A stretch of 64,000 nucleotides of DNA from Chloroflexota bacterium. Lineage in GTDB: Bacteria > Chloroflexota > Anaerolineae > Anaerolineales > Villigracilaceae. The stretch is taken from the NCBI GenBank assembly GCA_013388685.1, contig JACAET010000055.1, positions 1 to 64,000 on the forward strand, read 5' to 3'. The translations under genes and the position numbers were made by a program. Shown piece by piece: positions 1 through 7,829 of the stretch. The notes below the pieces were generated by a model. The model did not search any database, was not told the DNA's origin, and was given only the letters and a program-made list of their open reading frames with translations. Position 1 is the stretch's first letter; the number at the start of each line of letters is the position of its first letter.

Positions 1-1
1 A

Positions 2-2212
2 AGCGAGCGGAAATTCACCGAGGCAGATGAGCGCCTGCTCTCCCTGTTTGCCGTCCAGACCGCCGCCGCCATCCAAAACGCCCGCCTGTTCGAGGAGACG
101 CGCCGCCGCGCCGAAGAGATCACCTCCCTGCTGAACGCCTCTCTCTCGCTCTCCACCCTCGACCTGCAGGAGACGCTGCATATCATCGGTGAACGCGCCC
201 GCTCCCTCTTCCGCGCCGATGGCTGCCGTATCTTCCTGCTCGAACCTGATAACAAGACCTTGCGCTGCGTTTTGGCGCTGGCCGAAAGCGAAGTTGCCTT
301 TGCCGATCTCACCATCCCGCTGGGCTACGGCGTCACCGGTCACGTGGCGCTGACGGGTGAAGCGGAAATCGTCAACGACATGCTCAACGACCCGCGCGCC
401 CAAACCGTGCCCGGCACCGAGGAAGAACCCGAGGCGATGATGTTCGCCCCGCTCAAGAGCGGCGAAAAGACCATCGGCGTCATCAGCATCCGCCGCATCG
501 GGAGCGACCGTCCCTTCCAGCCGAACGACCTCGACCTGCTCCAGGCCTTCGCTTCGCTGGCTGCTTCTGCAGTCTCCAATGCCCGCCTGTTCGAGGAGAT
601 TCAAGCGCGCCTGCAGGAACTGGAAATTCTGCAGACCCTCTCCACCTCCCTGCGTCAGGCACACCACATGGAGGAAATGCTACCGCTCTTCATCCAATAT
701 GCCGCCCAGGTGGTGAACGCCGCGGCCGGCTCCATCTACCTGTGGGAAGAAGCCAGCGGCGAGTGGGTCTCGCGGGGCTGGATGACCACTGACGGACACT
801 GGCAGACCGACACCGCCGACCTGCGCCACCGCCCCGGCGAGGGTGTCACCGGCTGGGTGGGCGAGCACGGCGAAATCTACGTGACGACGGACTGGCGCGC
901 CGACCCCACCAACCAGCCCCTGCCTCACGAGGTGGAATTCATCCAGAACCTCACCGGCGGCATCTCCCTGCCCCTGAAGGCGGAAGAGCATATCATCGGC
1001 GTCTTGCACCTGTGGTATGCGGAGCGGCGCGAATTCAGCGCGGAGGATAAACGTCTGCTTACCGCCATTGCCGACATGGCTGGCAACGCCATTCAGCGCG
1101 CCCGCCTGCACGAAGAGACCACTCAACAGGTGAAGCGCCTCACCGCCCTGCGCGATATAGACCGCGCCATTGCCTCCAGCTTCGATTTAAATCTGGTGTT
1201 CACGTTCCTGCTCAATGGCGTTCTGACCCAGTTGAATGCCGACGCGGCAGACATCCTGCTTTTCGATTCGCACACCAACATGCTGTATCAAGCCGCCAAA
1301 CGCGGTTTTCGCAGCGCACGGCTGTCCAATTTGCATTTGAGACTGGATGAAAGCCTGGCGGGCCGCGCCGCGCGCACCCGTCAATTGGTTACCATACCCG
1401 ATTTAAAAGCCGCAGGAGAAGCGTTTACGCCATCCCAACTGCCGGAAGGCGAAAATTTCAAAGCCTATTACGCCTACCCGCTCGTAGTCAAAGGCGAACT
1501 CAAAGGCGTATTGGAAGTCTTCCACCGTGCCCCGCTTTTCGTCACATCGAACTGGCTCGATTTCTTCGAAACCCTGGCCGGGCAAGCCGCCATCGCCATT
1601 GATAATGCCCGCCTCTTCGAAAACCTCGAACGCTCCAACTTCGAACTGATGATGGCATACGACGAGACCATCGAAGGCTGGTCACGCGCCCTGGATTTGC
1701 GCGACAAAGAAACCGAGGGACACACCCGGCGCGTCACCGAACTGACCCTGAAACTGGCTGCGCAATTGGGCATCCCCCCCGCCGACATGGCTCACATCCG
1801 CCGCGGCGCGCTGCTGCACGACATCGGCAAAATGGGAGTGCCGGATTCCATTCTGTTCAAGGACGATACGCTCACCAGCAGGGAATGGGAGATCATGCGG
1901 CAGCATCCCGTTCACGCTTATGAAATGCTCTCCCCCATCGCTTACCTGAAACCCGCGCTGGACATCCCCTACTGTCACCACGAAAAATGGGACGGCACAG
2001 GTTATCCTCAGGGACTGAAAGGCGAGCAGATTCCTTTGGCGGCGCGCATCTTCGCCGTCGTAGATGTGTACGACGCCCTCACCAGCGACCGTCCCTACCG
2101 CCCGGCTTGGACAAAAGAGCAGGCGCTGGAATACATCAGGGAACAAACCGGAAAACACTTCGACCCGCAGGTGGCGGCTGCCTTCCTCAATCTGATCGAA
2201 TTCGAGGGATGA
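2..2212 (+). CDS. Multi-GAF sensor protein with C-terminal HD-GYP phosphodiesterase (5' end outside window)
   Basis: The reading frame is open from base 2, so the N-terminus lies outside the window. The visible 736 residues begin in the tail of a GAF domain, then carry about three further GAF repeats (roughly residues 40-190, 205-360 and 380-530). The GAFs are joined by helical linkers built on the recurring pattern NARLFEE. A HD-GYP domain follows (about 550-730), with HTRRV near 574, LLHDIGKMG near 604 and the diagnostic HHEKWDGTGYP near 659. HD-GYP domains of this type hydrolyse cyclic di-GMP, and all expected metal-binding residues are present, so an active enzyme controlled by ligand or redox sensing through the GAFs is likely. 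The ligand cannot be read from the sequence. No membrane segment is seen in the visible part. Confidence 0.9.
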   Translation, partial: SERKFTEADERLLSLFAVQTAAAIQNARLFEETRRRAEEITSLLNASLSLSTLDLQETLHIIGERARSLFRADGCRIFLLEPDNKTLRCVLALAESEVAFADLTIPLGYGVTGHVALTGEAEIVNDMLNDPRAQTVPGTEEEPEAMMFAPLKSGEKTIGVISIRRIGSDRPFQPNDLDLLQAFASLAASAVSNARLFEEIQARLQELEILQTLSTSLRQAHHMEEMLPLFIQYAAQVVNAAAGSIYLWEEASGEWVSRGWMTTDGHWQTDTADLRHRPGEGVTGWVGEHGEIYVTTDWRADPTNQPLPHEVEFIQNLTGGISLPLKAEEHIIGVLHLWYAERREFSAEDKRLLTAIADMAGNAIQRARLHEETTQQVKRLTALRDIDRAIASSFDLNLVFTFLLNGVLTQLNADAADILLFDSHTNMLYQAAKRGFRSARLSNLHLRLDESLAGRAARTRQLVTIPDLKAAGEAFTPSQLPEGENFKAYYAYPLVVKGELKGVLEVFHRAPLFVTSNWLDFFETLAGQAAIAIDNARLFENLERSNFELMMAYDETIEGWSRALDLRDKETEGHTRRVTELTLKLAAQLGIPPADMAHIRRGALLHDIGKMGVPDSILFKDDTLTSREWEIMRQHPVHAYEMLSPIAYLKPALDIPYCHHEKWDGTGYPQGLKGEQIPLAARIFAVVDVYDALTSDRPYRPAWTKEQALEYIREQTGKHFDPQVAAAFLNLIEFEG

Positions 2213-2227
2213 TACAAAATTCGCTAA

Positions 2228-2243
2228 GAAAGTGTCTGAAAAG
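2228..2243. repeat. Single end of the GAAAGTGTCTGAAAA repeat family
   Basis: This matches the inverted ends of the elements at 3783-3905 and 53550-53607, but no partner end is found before the next gene, so it looks like a truncated copy. It begins 16 bases after the HD-GYP stop codon and is preceded by TAA. Confidence 0.5.
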
Positions 2244-2384
2244 CCCCTTTTTGTCACGTGCAGAGCGTAACAGGCGCTCTCTTGCGCCGAATTTTGCACC
2301 CCAGCGAAAGTCCTGATAAAACATCTCGCTGAAAATGGAAAACACAGCCACAATATGCCATCCCCCCATCAAAGGACAGACTTC

Positions 2385-2855
2385 ATGATCTCCACAGCCA
2401 CCGCAGCCGACAAGGCGCAAATCGCAGACATTACAGCCCGCGCAGGCGTTTTCAGCCAGGAAGAGATAGACGCCGTCCCCGCCATGTTCGACGAATACCT
2501 CCGCTATGGAGCCGAAGCCAGCGGCTATCACTTCATCATATATCGTGAAGGAGAACAACTGCTCGGTTACGCCATCTATGGTTACCGCGACCTGACCGAC
2601 GGCGTCTATGACCTGTACTGGATTGCCGTGGACCCGCATGCGCGCCGCAAGGGGGTGGGGCGCAAACTGCTCCAAGCCTGTGAAGAAGCCGTTCGGAAAA
2701 TTGGCGGCAGACTCATCATCGCTGAAACCTCTGGAACAGAAGAATATGCGCCCACGCGCGAGTTTTACCTTCGCACCGGGTTTGTCAACGAGGCAACCAT
2801 CAAGGATTTTTACAAGCCGGGCGATGATTTGAAAATCTTTGTCAAACGCATCTAA
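2385..2855 (+). CDS. GNAT-family N-acetyltransferase
   Basis: The 156-residue protein has the GNAT fold pattern: a hydrophobic strand YDLYWIAVDPHARRKGVGRKLL contains the acetyl-CoA pyrophosphate loop RRKGVG, and the C-terminal part has the Y-x-x-x-GF signature (FYLRTGFVNE). The acceptor substrate cannot be predicted. The start at 2385 is preferred over an in-frame ATG at 2355 because AAAGGA lies eight bases upstream and the homologous domain begins right at this Met. It stands alone between two single genes on the same strand. Divergent GNAT families with the same fold remain possible, but the superfamily call is firm. Confidence 0.85.
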   Translation: MISTATAADKAQIADITARAGVFSQEEIDAVPAMFDEYLRYGAEASGYHFIIYREGEQLLGYAIYGYRDLTDGVYDLYWIAVDPHARRKGVGRKLLQACEEAVRKIGGRLIIAETSGTEEYAPTREFYLRTGFVNEATIKDFYKPGDDLKIFVKRI

Positions 2856-2874
2856 GAAAACTACTTGCTTTGCG

Positions 2875-2930
2875 CGTAAGCGACGTTCTCTAACGTTGCT
2901 GGATGCGCAAGAGAGCGCATCTTACACGCC
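2875..2930. repeat. Dispersed TTCTCTAACG palindromic repeat
   Basis: ACGTTCTCTAACGT at 2883-2896 is followed by a second short inverted motif (GCGCAAGAGAGCGC at 2905-2918). It is one of about ten intergenic copies of this repeat family in the window. Confidence 0.7.
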
Positions 2931-2983
2931 CTGAGAGGATAAAAACTTGACTTTTAATAAACCACTCTCTAACAGGCTTCGGG

Positions 2984-2989
2984 TACAAT
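2984..2989 (+). promoter_or_regulatory. Putative -10 box of a leaderless transcript
   Basis: TACAAT ends seven bases before the ATG at 2997 and no Shine-Dalgarno sequence precedes that ATG, so transcription probably starts at the initiation codon. No good -35 is visible at the normal spacing. Confidence 0.45.
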
Positions 2990-2996
2990 CGCCACC

Positions 2997-3743
2997 ATGA
3001 CCAACCCAACAGAATACATCCCCCAACGTGCCATGAGCATTCATGCGCACCCCGACGATCAGGAGTTCACCATCGGCGGCACGCTTGCCAGATGGGCGCG
3101 CGCAGGCTGTGAGATCATCTCGGTCGTCATCACCAGCGGCGACGCAGGCTCCAACGACCCCACCCAAGGCGCAGATTACAAACCCATCCTCGCCGAACTG
3201 CGCGAGCGGGAACAACTCGCTGCCAACGCTGTGCTGGGAATCAAAGAGACGGTCTTTCTGCGCTATCCAGACGGGGAACTCCAGCCGACCCTCGCCCTGC
3301 GCAAGGAACTCACCCGCCTCATTCGACAATTCAAGCCTGATACGGTTTTGACGGGGAATCCTCAGGGATGGTTTTACGGCAGCGAATACCTCAATCACCC
3401 CGATCACCGCGCCGCGGCGCAGGCGGCGTGTGAGGCGGTTTTCCCGTCAGCGGGGACGAGGCTCATTTTTGCAGACCTGTTGTCGGCGGGGTATGAACCG
3501 CATGAAGTCAGGCGCCTCTACATTCACGGGGTGGAGAATCCCGATACGTGGGTGGATATTTCCGAGACTCTGGAGGTCAAAATCAAGGCTCTGCAGCAAC
3601 ACGCCAGTCAGGTGCCTGTGGAGGAGGTGGGCAAGTGGATGACGGAGTGGGCGGCGGAGGAAGCGAAAGACAAGGGCATGCAGTATGCCGAAAGTTATAA
3701 GGTGATGATTTTGAAGCGAGAGGAGGAAGAGAAAGTTGGATGA
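2997..3743 (+). CDS. PIG-L/LmbE family N-acetylhexosamine deacetylase-like protein
   Basis: The 248-residue protein carries the PIG-L zinc-binding motif AHPDDQEFTIGGTLA near residue 16 and the downstream histidine motif NHPDHRAAAQAA near residue 126. These are the metal-ligating parts of zinc-dependent deacetylases of GlcNAc conjugates (MshB, BshB and GlcNAc-PI deacetylases). Which conjugate is used here is unknown; no mycothiol or bacillithiol genes lie nearby. Length is normal for the family. It is a single gene, probably translated from a leaderless mRNA, and ends just before a strong terminator. Confidence 0.9.
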   Translation: MTNPTEYIPQRAMSIHAHPDDQEFTIGGTLARWARAGCEIISVVITSGDAGSNDPTQGADYKPILAELREREQLAANAVLGIKETVFLRYPDGELQPTLALRKELTRLIRQFKPDTVLTGNPQGWFYGSEYLNHPDHRAAAQAACEAVFPSAGTRLIFADLLSAGYEPHEVRRLYIHGVENPDTWVDISETLEVKIKALQQHASQVPVEEVGKWMTEWAAEEAKDKGMQYAESYKVMILKREEEEKVG

Positions 3744-3745
3744 TG

Positions 3746-3781
3746 AACGTCCCGAAGGTTTTGGAACTTCGGGACGTTTTT
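3746..3781 (+). terminator. Intrinsic terminator with GTCCCGAAG stem
   Basis: Arms AACGTCCCGAAG (3746-3757) and CTTCGGGACGTT (3767-3778) form a perfect 12-bp stem with a 9-base loop, followed by T residues. The same stem core recurs at several other gene ends in the window. Confidence 0.9.
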
Positions 3782-3782
3782 A

Positions 3783-3905
3783 GAAAGTGTCTACTAGTAC
3801 GCAGGTGACGTTCTCTAACGTCACCCTGCGCTACACCTGCCCTGGCGGGCGGTGCCAGGGGAGAGCGCAGAGTACGCGCAAGAAATAGACTTTTCAGACA
3901 CTCTC
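3783..3905. repeat. MITE-like element of family B with imperfect inverted ends
   Basis: The left end GAAAGTGTCT and right end AGACACTCTC are inverted copies with one or two mismatches. The 3-base flanks are TTA and CTA, near the TNA target duplications of the other copies. Inside lies a copy of the TTCTCTAACG palindrome (3801-3829). The right flank CTA is the stop codon (TAG) of the convergent gene. Confidence 0.6.
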
Positions 3906-4607
3906 CTAGAATACCAGATGCCCGATGAGCGCCGAGACAACTGTGAGTGTGATGTTGTCAATATCCTTGAAGGGGAGCGATTCGATGAGCGTGCCGCCCA
4001 GCGCAACCCAAAAGATGGGAGCAAGATACGCCTGGAAAGGGACGGCAAAGACGCCAGTGTTGACGTAGATAAACAGGATGAAGGCGGTCATCAGCGCGCC
4101 GCCCGCAAAGACGCTCAACGACCCCGCCACGCTTTTCTCGATAGACCAGAATAATTTCGGCGATTGAACCCGCCGCCCGACGATGTCGGCGATGCCGTCG
4201 CCGCCGCACATCATCATCAGCGCAGTGATGCCGATGGGGGACTCTTTCCAGTAGAGCACCGTCAGCAGGACGAACATGACCCCGTAGAACAACGGTCCGC
4301 GCAGGATTTCGCGCGGGTCGCCGGTACGGGTCATTGCCTGGACGGCGGCTTCGTCTTTGATGACCCCCGTGCCGACGAGGACGAATTGAATTGTGATGAG
4401 CAGGGGAACCAGCGCGGCAAGGTAACGGGAGAGGGGCTGGTCGGGAAACATGAGCCAGCACAAAACAAAGATGGGACCCGTGCCGATGTGAATCAGTTTT
4501 CGGCTGAGTTTGCTGTCCATCCAGCCGCGGTGGGCGAAGAAGTCCATGAGGCGGAGGAAGGAGATGGCAATGGCAAAGGTGAGGACAGTGGCGAGGTAAG
4601 GGTTCAT
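3906..4607 (-). CDS. Phytol/dolichol kinase-like or CDP-diglyceride synthetase-like integral membrane protein
   Basis: This 233-residue protein has six or seven hydrophobic segments. It contains SRKLIHIGTGPIF early (about 35-47), then CGGDGIADIVGRR and SIEKSVAGSLSVFAGG. These match the CTP-dependent lipid kinase family (VTE5 phytol kinase, SEC59/DGK1) and the related phosphatidate cytidylyltransferases, where GDG/AD and EKS-x-EGS-like motifs bind CTP and metal. The substrate is probably a polyprenol or isoprenoid alcohol, but this is inference. It lies 9 bases downstream of the GT87 gene on the same strand, so the two are likely cotranscribed. Its stop codon coincides with the edge of the repeat element at 3783-3905. 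Confidence 0.75.
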   Translation of the reverse strand: MNPYLATVLTFAIAISFLRLMDFFAHRGWMDSKLSRKLIHIGTGPIFVLCWLMFPDQPLSRYLAALVPLLITIQFVLVGTGVIKDEAAVQAMTRTGDPREILRGPLFYGVMFVLLTVLYWKESPIGITALMMMCGGDGIADIVGRRVQSPKLFWSIEKSVAGSLSVFAGGALMTAFILFIYVNTGVFAVPFQAYLAPIFWVALGGTLIESLPFKDIDNITLTVVSALIGHLVF

Positions 4608-4616
4608 GGGATACCT

Positions 4617-6101
4617 TTATTTTGTTCTGGGAGACAAATCCACGATATGGCTGTTCGAGGAAGTGTCCCTCAGAAAATACAAGGCGGTTGCTACGATCAA
4701 GATCAACAGCAGGGGCGGAAAACTGTTGTTCATGACGTAGGGTTTGTACTTGAACGGAAAGAGGATCGAAGCGTAGGCGGCAGAGAGAATCAGGATCAAT
4801 AAAATGGCAGGGATTTTTGCCCGGAATCCTCTGACAGGCGGGAGGCTGGAAAGGAATAAAGCCAGGGGGGCGGCAAGGATTGGCAAGGTGTAATCGTTAC
4901 TGGTCGGGATGATGAGCGCTCCGAGCGTGCAGACGCCAAAGATGAAAGGATTGAATCCGTTTTCCTTGAGAAGGTAGGCGCGGACTACAACGGCAAGGAT
5001 GCAGGCAAGGATGATTCCCAGCAAGATGTAGGCGATTGTGCTCGAATTCTGTTGGAGGACGGCCAGCGTGGCGGGAGATACCAGACCGTATCCATCCCGC
5101 ATGAAATTAAAGATGAACGCCTGCAGGGAGTGATTTCCGTTCCACGCCCAGCTGGGTGTGCGAATCTGGATCATGACGGTATCTATGAACCCCAGGAATT
5201 CACGATACCCAAGGGCAAAGAGCAGGGCAAAGTTAAATACGCCCAGTCCGAGCCAGCGTTTGAGATTCGACTTCCAATCGCGCCAGTCCCGTACCAAAGT
5301 CAGGATGAATATGGCGGGGTACAGTTTGATGTGAACTGCGGCGGAAAACAGAAGATATGCCAGGTATCGAAATTCATACCGCCGATGAAAAATATACACG
5401 GCAAGCGCGCACAGCAAAAAAGTGATGACGTTGAATTGTCCCCTCTCCAGTTCGAATTGAAACCCGTAAGAGACCAGTCCCGAAACAAAGAACAGCATGA
5501 GAATGGACCGATCCTTTTCGGGGGGGAGCAGGAGCGCCGCCAATACGGTAAGTGCACAAAAACTGAGAAGGGTCAGGAATGTGATCAACACATAGGAAGA
5601 CGGGTAGTCGAGGAGTGATAAGGGCGCAAACAGGATATAGGTCAGCGGCGGATAGAACAGATCGGGATACGGAGACTCGCGCGTCTGGACCCAGGGCGTG
5701 ACAACAGCCATCGTGATCTGCAGATCCAACCCAATGGGACGCCGGTCGGGCAAGTATTTGTTGAAATACCGGATGGACCAGTCCGCGTTGAGAAACATGG
5801 GGGTGACAAAAAAGAGGAGGAAGACCCCCAAAAAGCCCGCGACCACCCAAACGCCAACCGGCAGGTTCAACAGACGGTCAACCGCGGACCGTAAGCCTGT
5901 CCGTCCATCCACCACCTTCTCTGCGGCGAGGAACGCCAGGCTGAAGCCGGTCACTGCGAGGAATACCCCTGCCAGAATCCCTGCCAACTGGCTGGAGCCG
6001 ATCGTTTGGTTGCCCGACCCCAACCCGTCAGCCAGCACGGAAAAAAGAACGGTAAACACACCGACAGCCATAAGGATTCGACCCAATTTGTATGTTGACA
6101 T
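4617..6101 (-). CDS. Glycosyltransferase family 87 (DUF2029) polyprenyl-phosphate-mannose-type membrane protein
   Basis: The 494-residue protein has about a dozen transmembrane helices and the GT87 core pattern FELERGQFNVITFLLCALA, followed by AAVHIKLYPAIF. GT87 enzymes are GT-C mannosyltransferases that take sugar from a polyprenyl phosphate donor. The DGRTG and loop acidic residues (NADWSIRYF) after the second hydrophobic block fit the first extracytoplasmic loop, where GT-C enzymes hold their catalytic Asp. A start with GAGGA upstream was chosen. Its companion downstream is a lipid-alcohol kinase-like gene, which would suit a polyprenyl-linked sugar pathway. Confidence 0.8.
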   Translation of the reverse strand: MSTYKLGRILMAVGVFTVLFSVLADGLGSGNQTIGSSQLAGILAGVFLAVTGFSLAFLAAEKVVDGRTGLRSAVDRLLNLPVGVWVVAGFLGVFLLFFVTPMFLNADWSIRYFNKYLPDRRPIGLDLQITMAVVTPWVQTRESPYPDLFYPPLTYILFAPLSLLDYPSSYVLITFLTLLSFCALTVLAALLLPPEKDRSILMLFFVSGLVSYGFQFELERGQFNVITFLLCALAVYIFHRRYEFRYLAYLLFSAAVHIKLYPAIFILTLVRDWRDWKSNLKRWLGLGVFNFALLFALGYREFLGFIDTVMIQIRTPSWAWNGNHSLQAFIFNFMRDGYGLVSPATLAVLQQNSSTIAYILLGIILACILAVVVRAYLLKENGFNPFIFGVCTLGALIIPTSNDYTLPILAAPLALFLSSLPPVRGFRAKIPAILLILILSAAYASILFPFKYKPYVMNNSFPPLLLILIVATALYFLRDTSSNSHIVDLSPRTK

Positions 6102-6159
6102 GTGTTGTCCTCTTGATTAAGTCCCCAGGATTTCCACCGGCAATAGGAAAAACGATTTG

Positions 6160-6232
6160 TGGGCCCAGGAGGATTCGAACCTCCGACCAAACGATTATGA
6201 GTCGTCTGCGCTAACCACTGCGCCATGGGCCC
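6160..6232 (-). tRNA. tRNA-Ile2 (anticodon CAU, to be modified by TilS lysidine synthase)
   Basis: The 73-nt cloverleaf has acceptor arms GGGCCCA/TGGGCCC, D arm, anticodon loop CTCATAA and T loop TTCGAAT. The CAU anticodon fits Met or Ile2. The anticodon arm (GACGACTCATAATCG) and the following TTTGGTCG match bacterial tRNA-Ile2 (ileX type) closely, so reading AUA after lysidine modification is the preferred call. CCA is not encoded. Confidence 0.85.
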
Positions 6233-6308
6233 CCTGTTAAGTACCAAGTGTCAGGTGTTTCAGTATCACGTGACACCTGAAAACTCGACACCTGACACCG
6301 CGCCAGAA

Positions 6309-6380
6309 AGCGGGAGACGGGATTCGAACCCGCGAATATCAGCTTGGAAGGCTGATGCCTTACCGCTTGGCGACTCCCGC
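6309..6380 (-). tRNA. tRNA-Gly (anticodon UCC)
   Basis: The 72-nt cloverleaf has acceptor arms GCGGGAG/CTCCCGC, anticodon loop CTTCCAA and T loop TTCGAAT. CCA is not encoded. It is separated by 76 bases from the tRNA-Ile2 on the same strand. The 189 bases between this tRNA and the next gene (6381-6569) show nothing I can identify. Confidence 0.93.
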
Positions 6381-6569
6381 GCGGTCGGTATTTTACCACA
6401 ATCGAACAACATCATTTTTCGGATGGAGCCTTTTCAGCGTTGCATCTCGATCGTTCGCAACAGAAATACGCTCGCAAGGATGCGTCTCGCGCCGACGAAG
6501 AAAAAATCTTTATAGCCGATCCACGCGTCGCCCCCCCGCCACAGATGGTTGAGAGCAAGAGGTCGAGAA

Positions 6570-7265
6570 TCAGCCTTTCGGTTCCTGCGACTGAACGATC
6601 AACTCTTCGGGTGTGGCGGCGCCGCATCCCGGGCAGGTGTAATTCTCCTCTGCAGGCACATAGGAGCGGTTGCAAAATGGACAGTTCACCGGTTTGGGCG
6701 CGATCGGCACTTCCACCTCTCTGACCACTTCGCGCGTCACTTCACGAGTGCGAGTCCCGCCCGTACCGCCAATGATGATCGGTCCCCAATTCGCTCCGCT
6801 CGAGGATGTGCCGGATACTGTGGGAGCGGAACTCGCTTTTGCCTTCGAGCCGCCGGACGATTTCTTTCGCGAGCCTTCGGGGAGTTTTCCGCCGCCCGCC
6901 AGCACAAAGAACAACACCGCTACAATGACCACCGCCGCCACCGTCAAAAAGACGATGATCGCGGTGAGGCGAATGGCGCGTGGGACGTTATACAATTCGT
7001 AACCATAACTAAACAGGAACACGCCGCCCACATAAAAGGGAAAGAGTATGGCGACCAGTAACGCGCCTGTGCCTTGCTCCAATTGACCCTCGAACCAGGT
7101 CAGATAGACCACAAGGAGGATAACCGCCAGCGCGCCCAACGCCGCCAAACCGCCCGGCACGAGAATGTGCAAAGGCTTGCCGGGTTTGGTCTTATCGCGG
7201 TCGTACTCGATCACTTCGTGGGTTTTTGCGCCCACCTGCCGGGCGCGGTATTGCGACTGGGGCAT
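6570..7265 (-). CDS. Membrane protein with C-terminal zinc ribbon, function unknown
   Basis: The 231-residue protein has three hydrophobic helices (about 38-60, 68-88 and 98-122), then a Ser/Gly/Lys-rich stretch and a GIIIGGTGG segment. A short charged helix (TREVTREVVREVEVP) is followed by a rubredoxin-like zinc ribbon near the C-terminus, with CPFC and CPGC pairs. The start at 7265 has AAGGA upstream; longer in-frame extensions to 7496 lack family-like sequence and run into a repeat. The zinc ribbon may hold a partner or stabilise a cytoplasmic tail. No pathway is suggested by neighbours. Confidence 0.7.
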   Translation of the reverse strand: MPQSQYRARQVGAKTHEVIEYDRDKTKPGKPLHILVPGGLAALGALAVILLVVYLTWFEGQLEQGTGALLVAILFPFYVGGVFLFSYGYELYNVPRAIRLTAIIVFLTVAAVVIVAVLFFVLAGGGKLPEGSRKKSSGGSKAKASSAPTVSGTSSSGANWGPIIIGGTGGTRTREVTREVVREVEVPIAPKPVNCPFCNRSYVPAEENYTCPGCGAATPEELIVQSQEPKG

Positions 7266-7453
7266 TCCATTTTCCTTTCGATTCATCTTTGCGACTTTTC
7301 TCCGGCGCATGCGCCAGAGTTGACAACGATTTCGCGCACGAGAACGCTGGAGGGTTTCCCGGCACAGCTTCAGGACACCTCTCAGCGCGCCATCTGCACA
7401 CGAGCCGCCTGCTTTATCTACGCAAATCAATAGGGGGTGTTTCATTTCAGTTG

Positions 7454-7516
7454 AAACCGTCCCGAAGGTTGGCGCAAACGACCGAAATTTCTTCAAGAGA
7501 ACCTTCGGGACGGTTT
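7454..7516 (-). terminator. Long-stem GTCCCGAAGG hairpin
   Basis: Arms at 7454-7470 and 7500-7516 are perfect 17-base complements (AAACCGTCCCGAAGGTT and its inverse) around a 29-base loop. It sits downstream of the lipoprotein gene on the minus strand and shares its stem core with the terminators at 3746 and 25801. Confidence 0.7.
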
Positions 7517-7610
7517 ATCTTTCAACTCATTGAAACACACCCAAATCAATATCGCAAGGTCTCAACGCATTTTCAGTACTTCACGAAAGCGCGTAATTGG
7601 CGTTCTCTAA

Positions 7611-7770
7611 GAGAGCGTGTTGAAACTCAACATTCACCACAGATACGCACAGATGGACACTGATTTTTTGAGAAAGCAACCGTGAAAATGCTCTCAAATC
7701 TTATTGATCTGTGTTCATCTGTGTTCATCTGTGTTCATCTGTGGTTTAGAACGAATTTCAAAACACTTTC
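7611..7770. mobile_element. Family B MITE-like element with TAA target duplication
   Basis: The 160-bp element has ends GAGAGCGTGTTGAAA and (inverted) GAAAGTGTTTTGAAA, 12 of 15 matching. It is flanked by TAA on both sides (7608-7610 and 7771-7773). Its interior CACAGAT-rich sequence is shared, inverted, with 38101-38371. There is no open frame inside that could encode a transposase. Confidence 0.75.
7711..7740. repeat. Short tandem repeat, 3 x GTGTTCATCT
   Basis: Three exact 10-base copies lie inside the family B element. The related copy at 38.1 kb has only one unit, so this is a length-variable site. Confidence 0.9.
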
Positions 7771-7829
7771 TAACGCCAGCTTTTCGTTAGAGAATGCACA
7801 CTGCGCGAGGTGTTCGTGATCTACCGATT

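Larger units (their letters stand above)
7580..7819. repeat. Family A palindromic element interrupted by a family B element
   Basis: The left half (7580-7610) and right half (7771-7819) together match the uninterrupted copy at 53616-53693. Their outer ends TTCACGAAAGCGCG and CGCGAGGTGTTCGTGA are inverted. The break falls inside GGCGTTCTCTAACGCC, which becomes whole again if 7611-7773 is removed. The whole 7266-7829 stretch holds no convincing gene, only this nest and the 7454 hairpin. Confidence 0.75.

Noticed and set aside
6381..6569. Short open frames downstream of tRNA-Gly
   Set aside because: No ribosome site, no hydrophobic or domain pattern, and conflicting frames on both strands.
7690..7745. 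CRISPR-like repetition
   Set aside because: Only three 10-base tandem units without spacers; it is a short tandem repeat within a MITE-like element.
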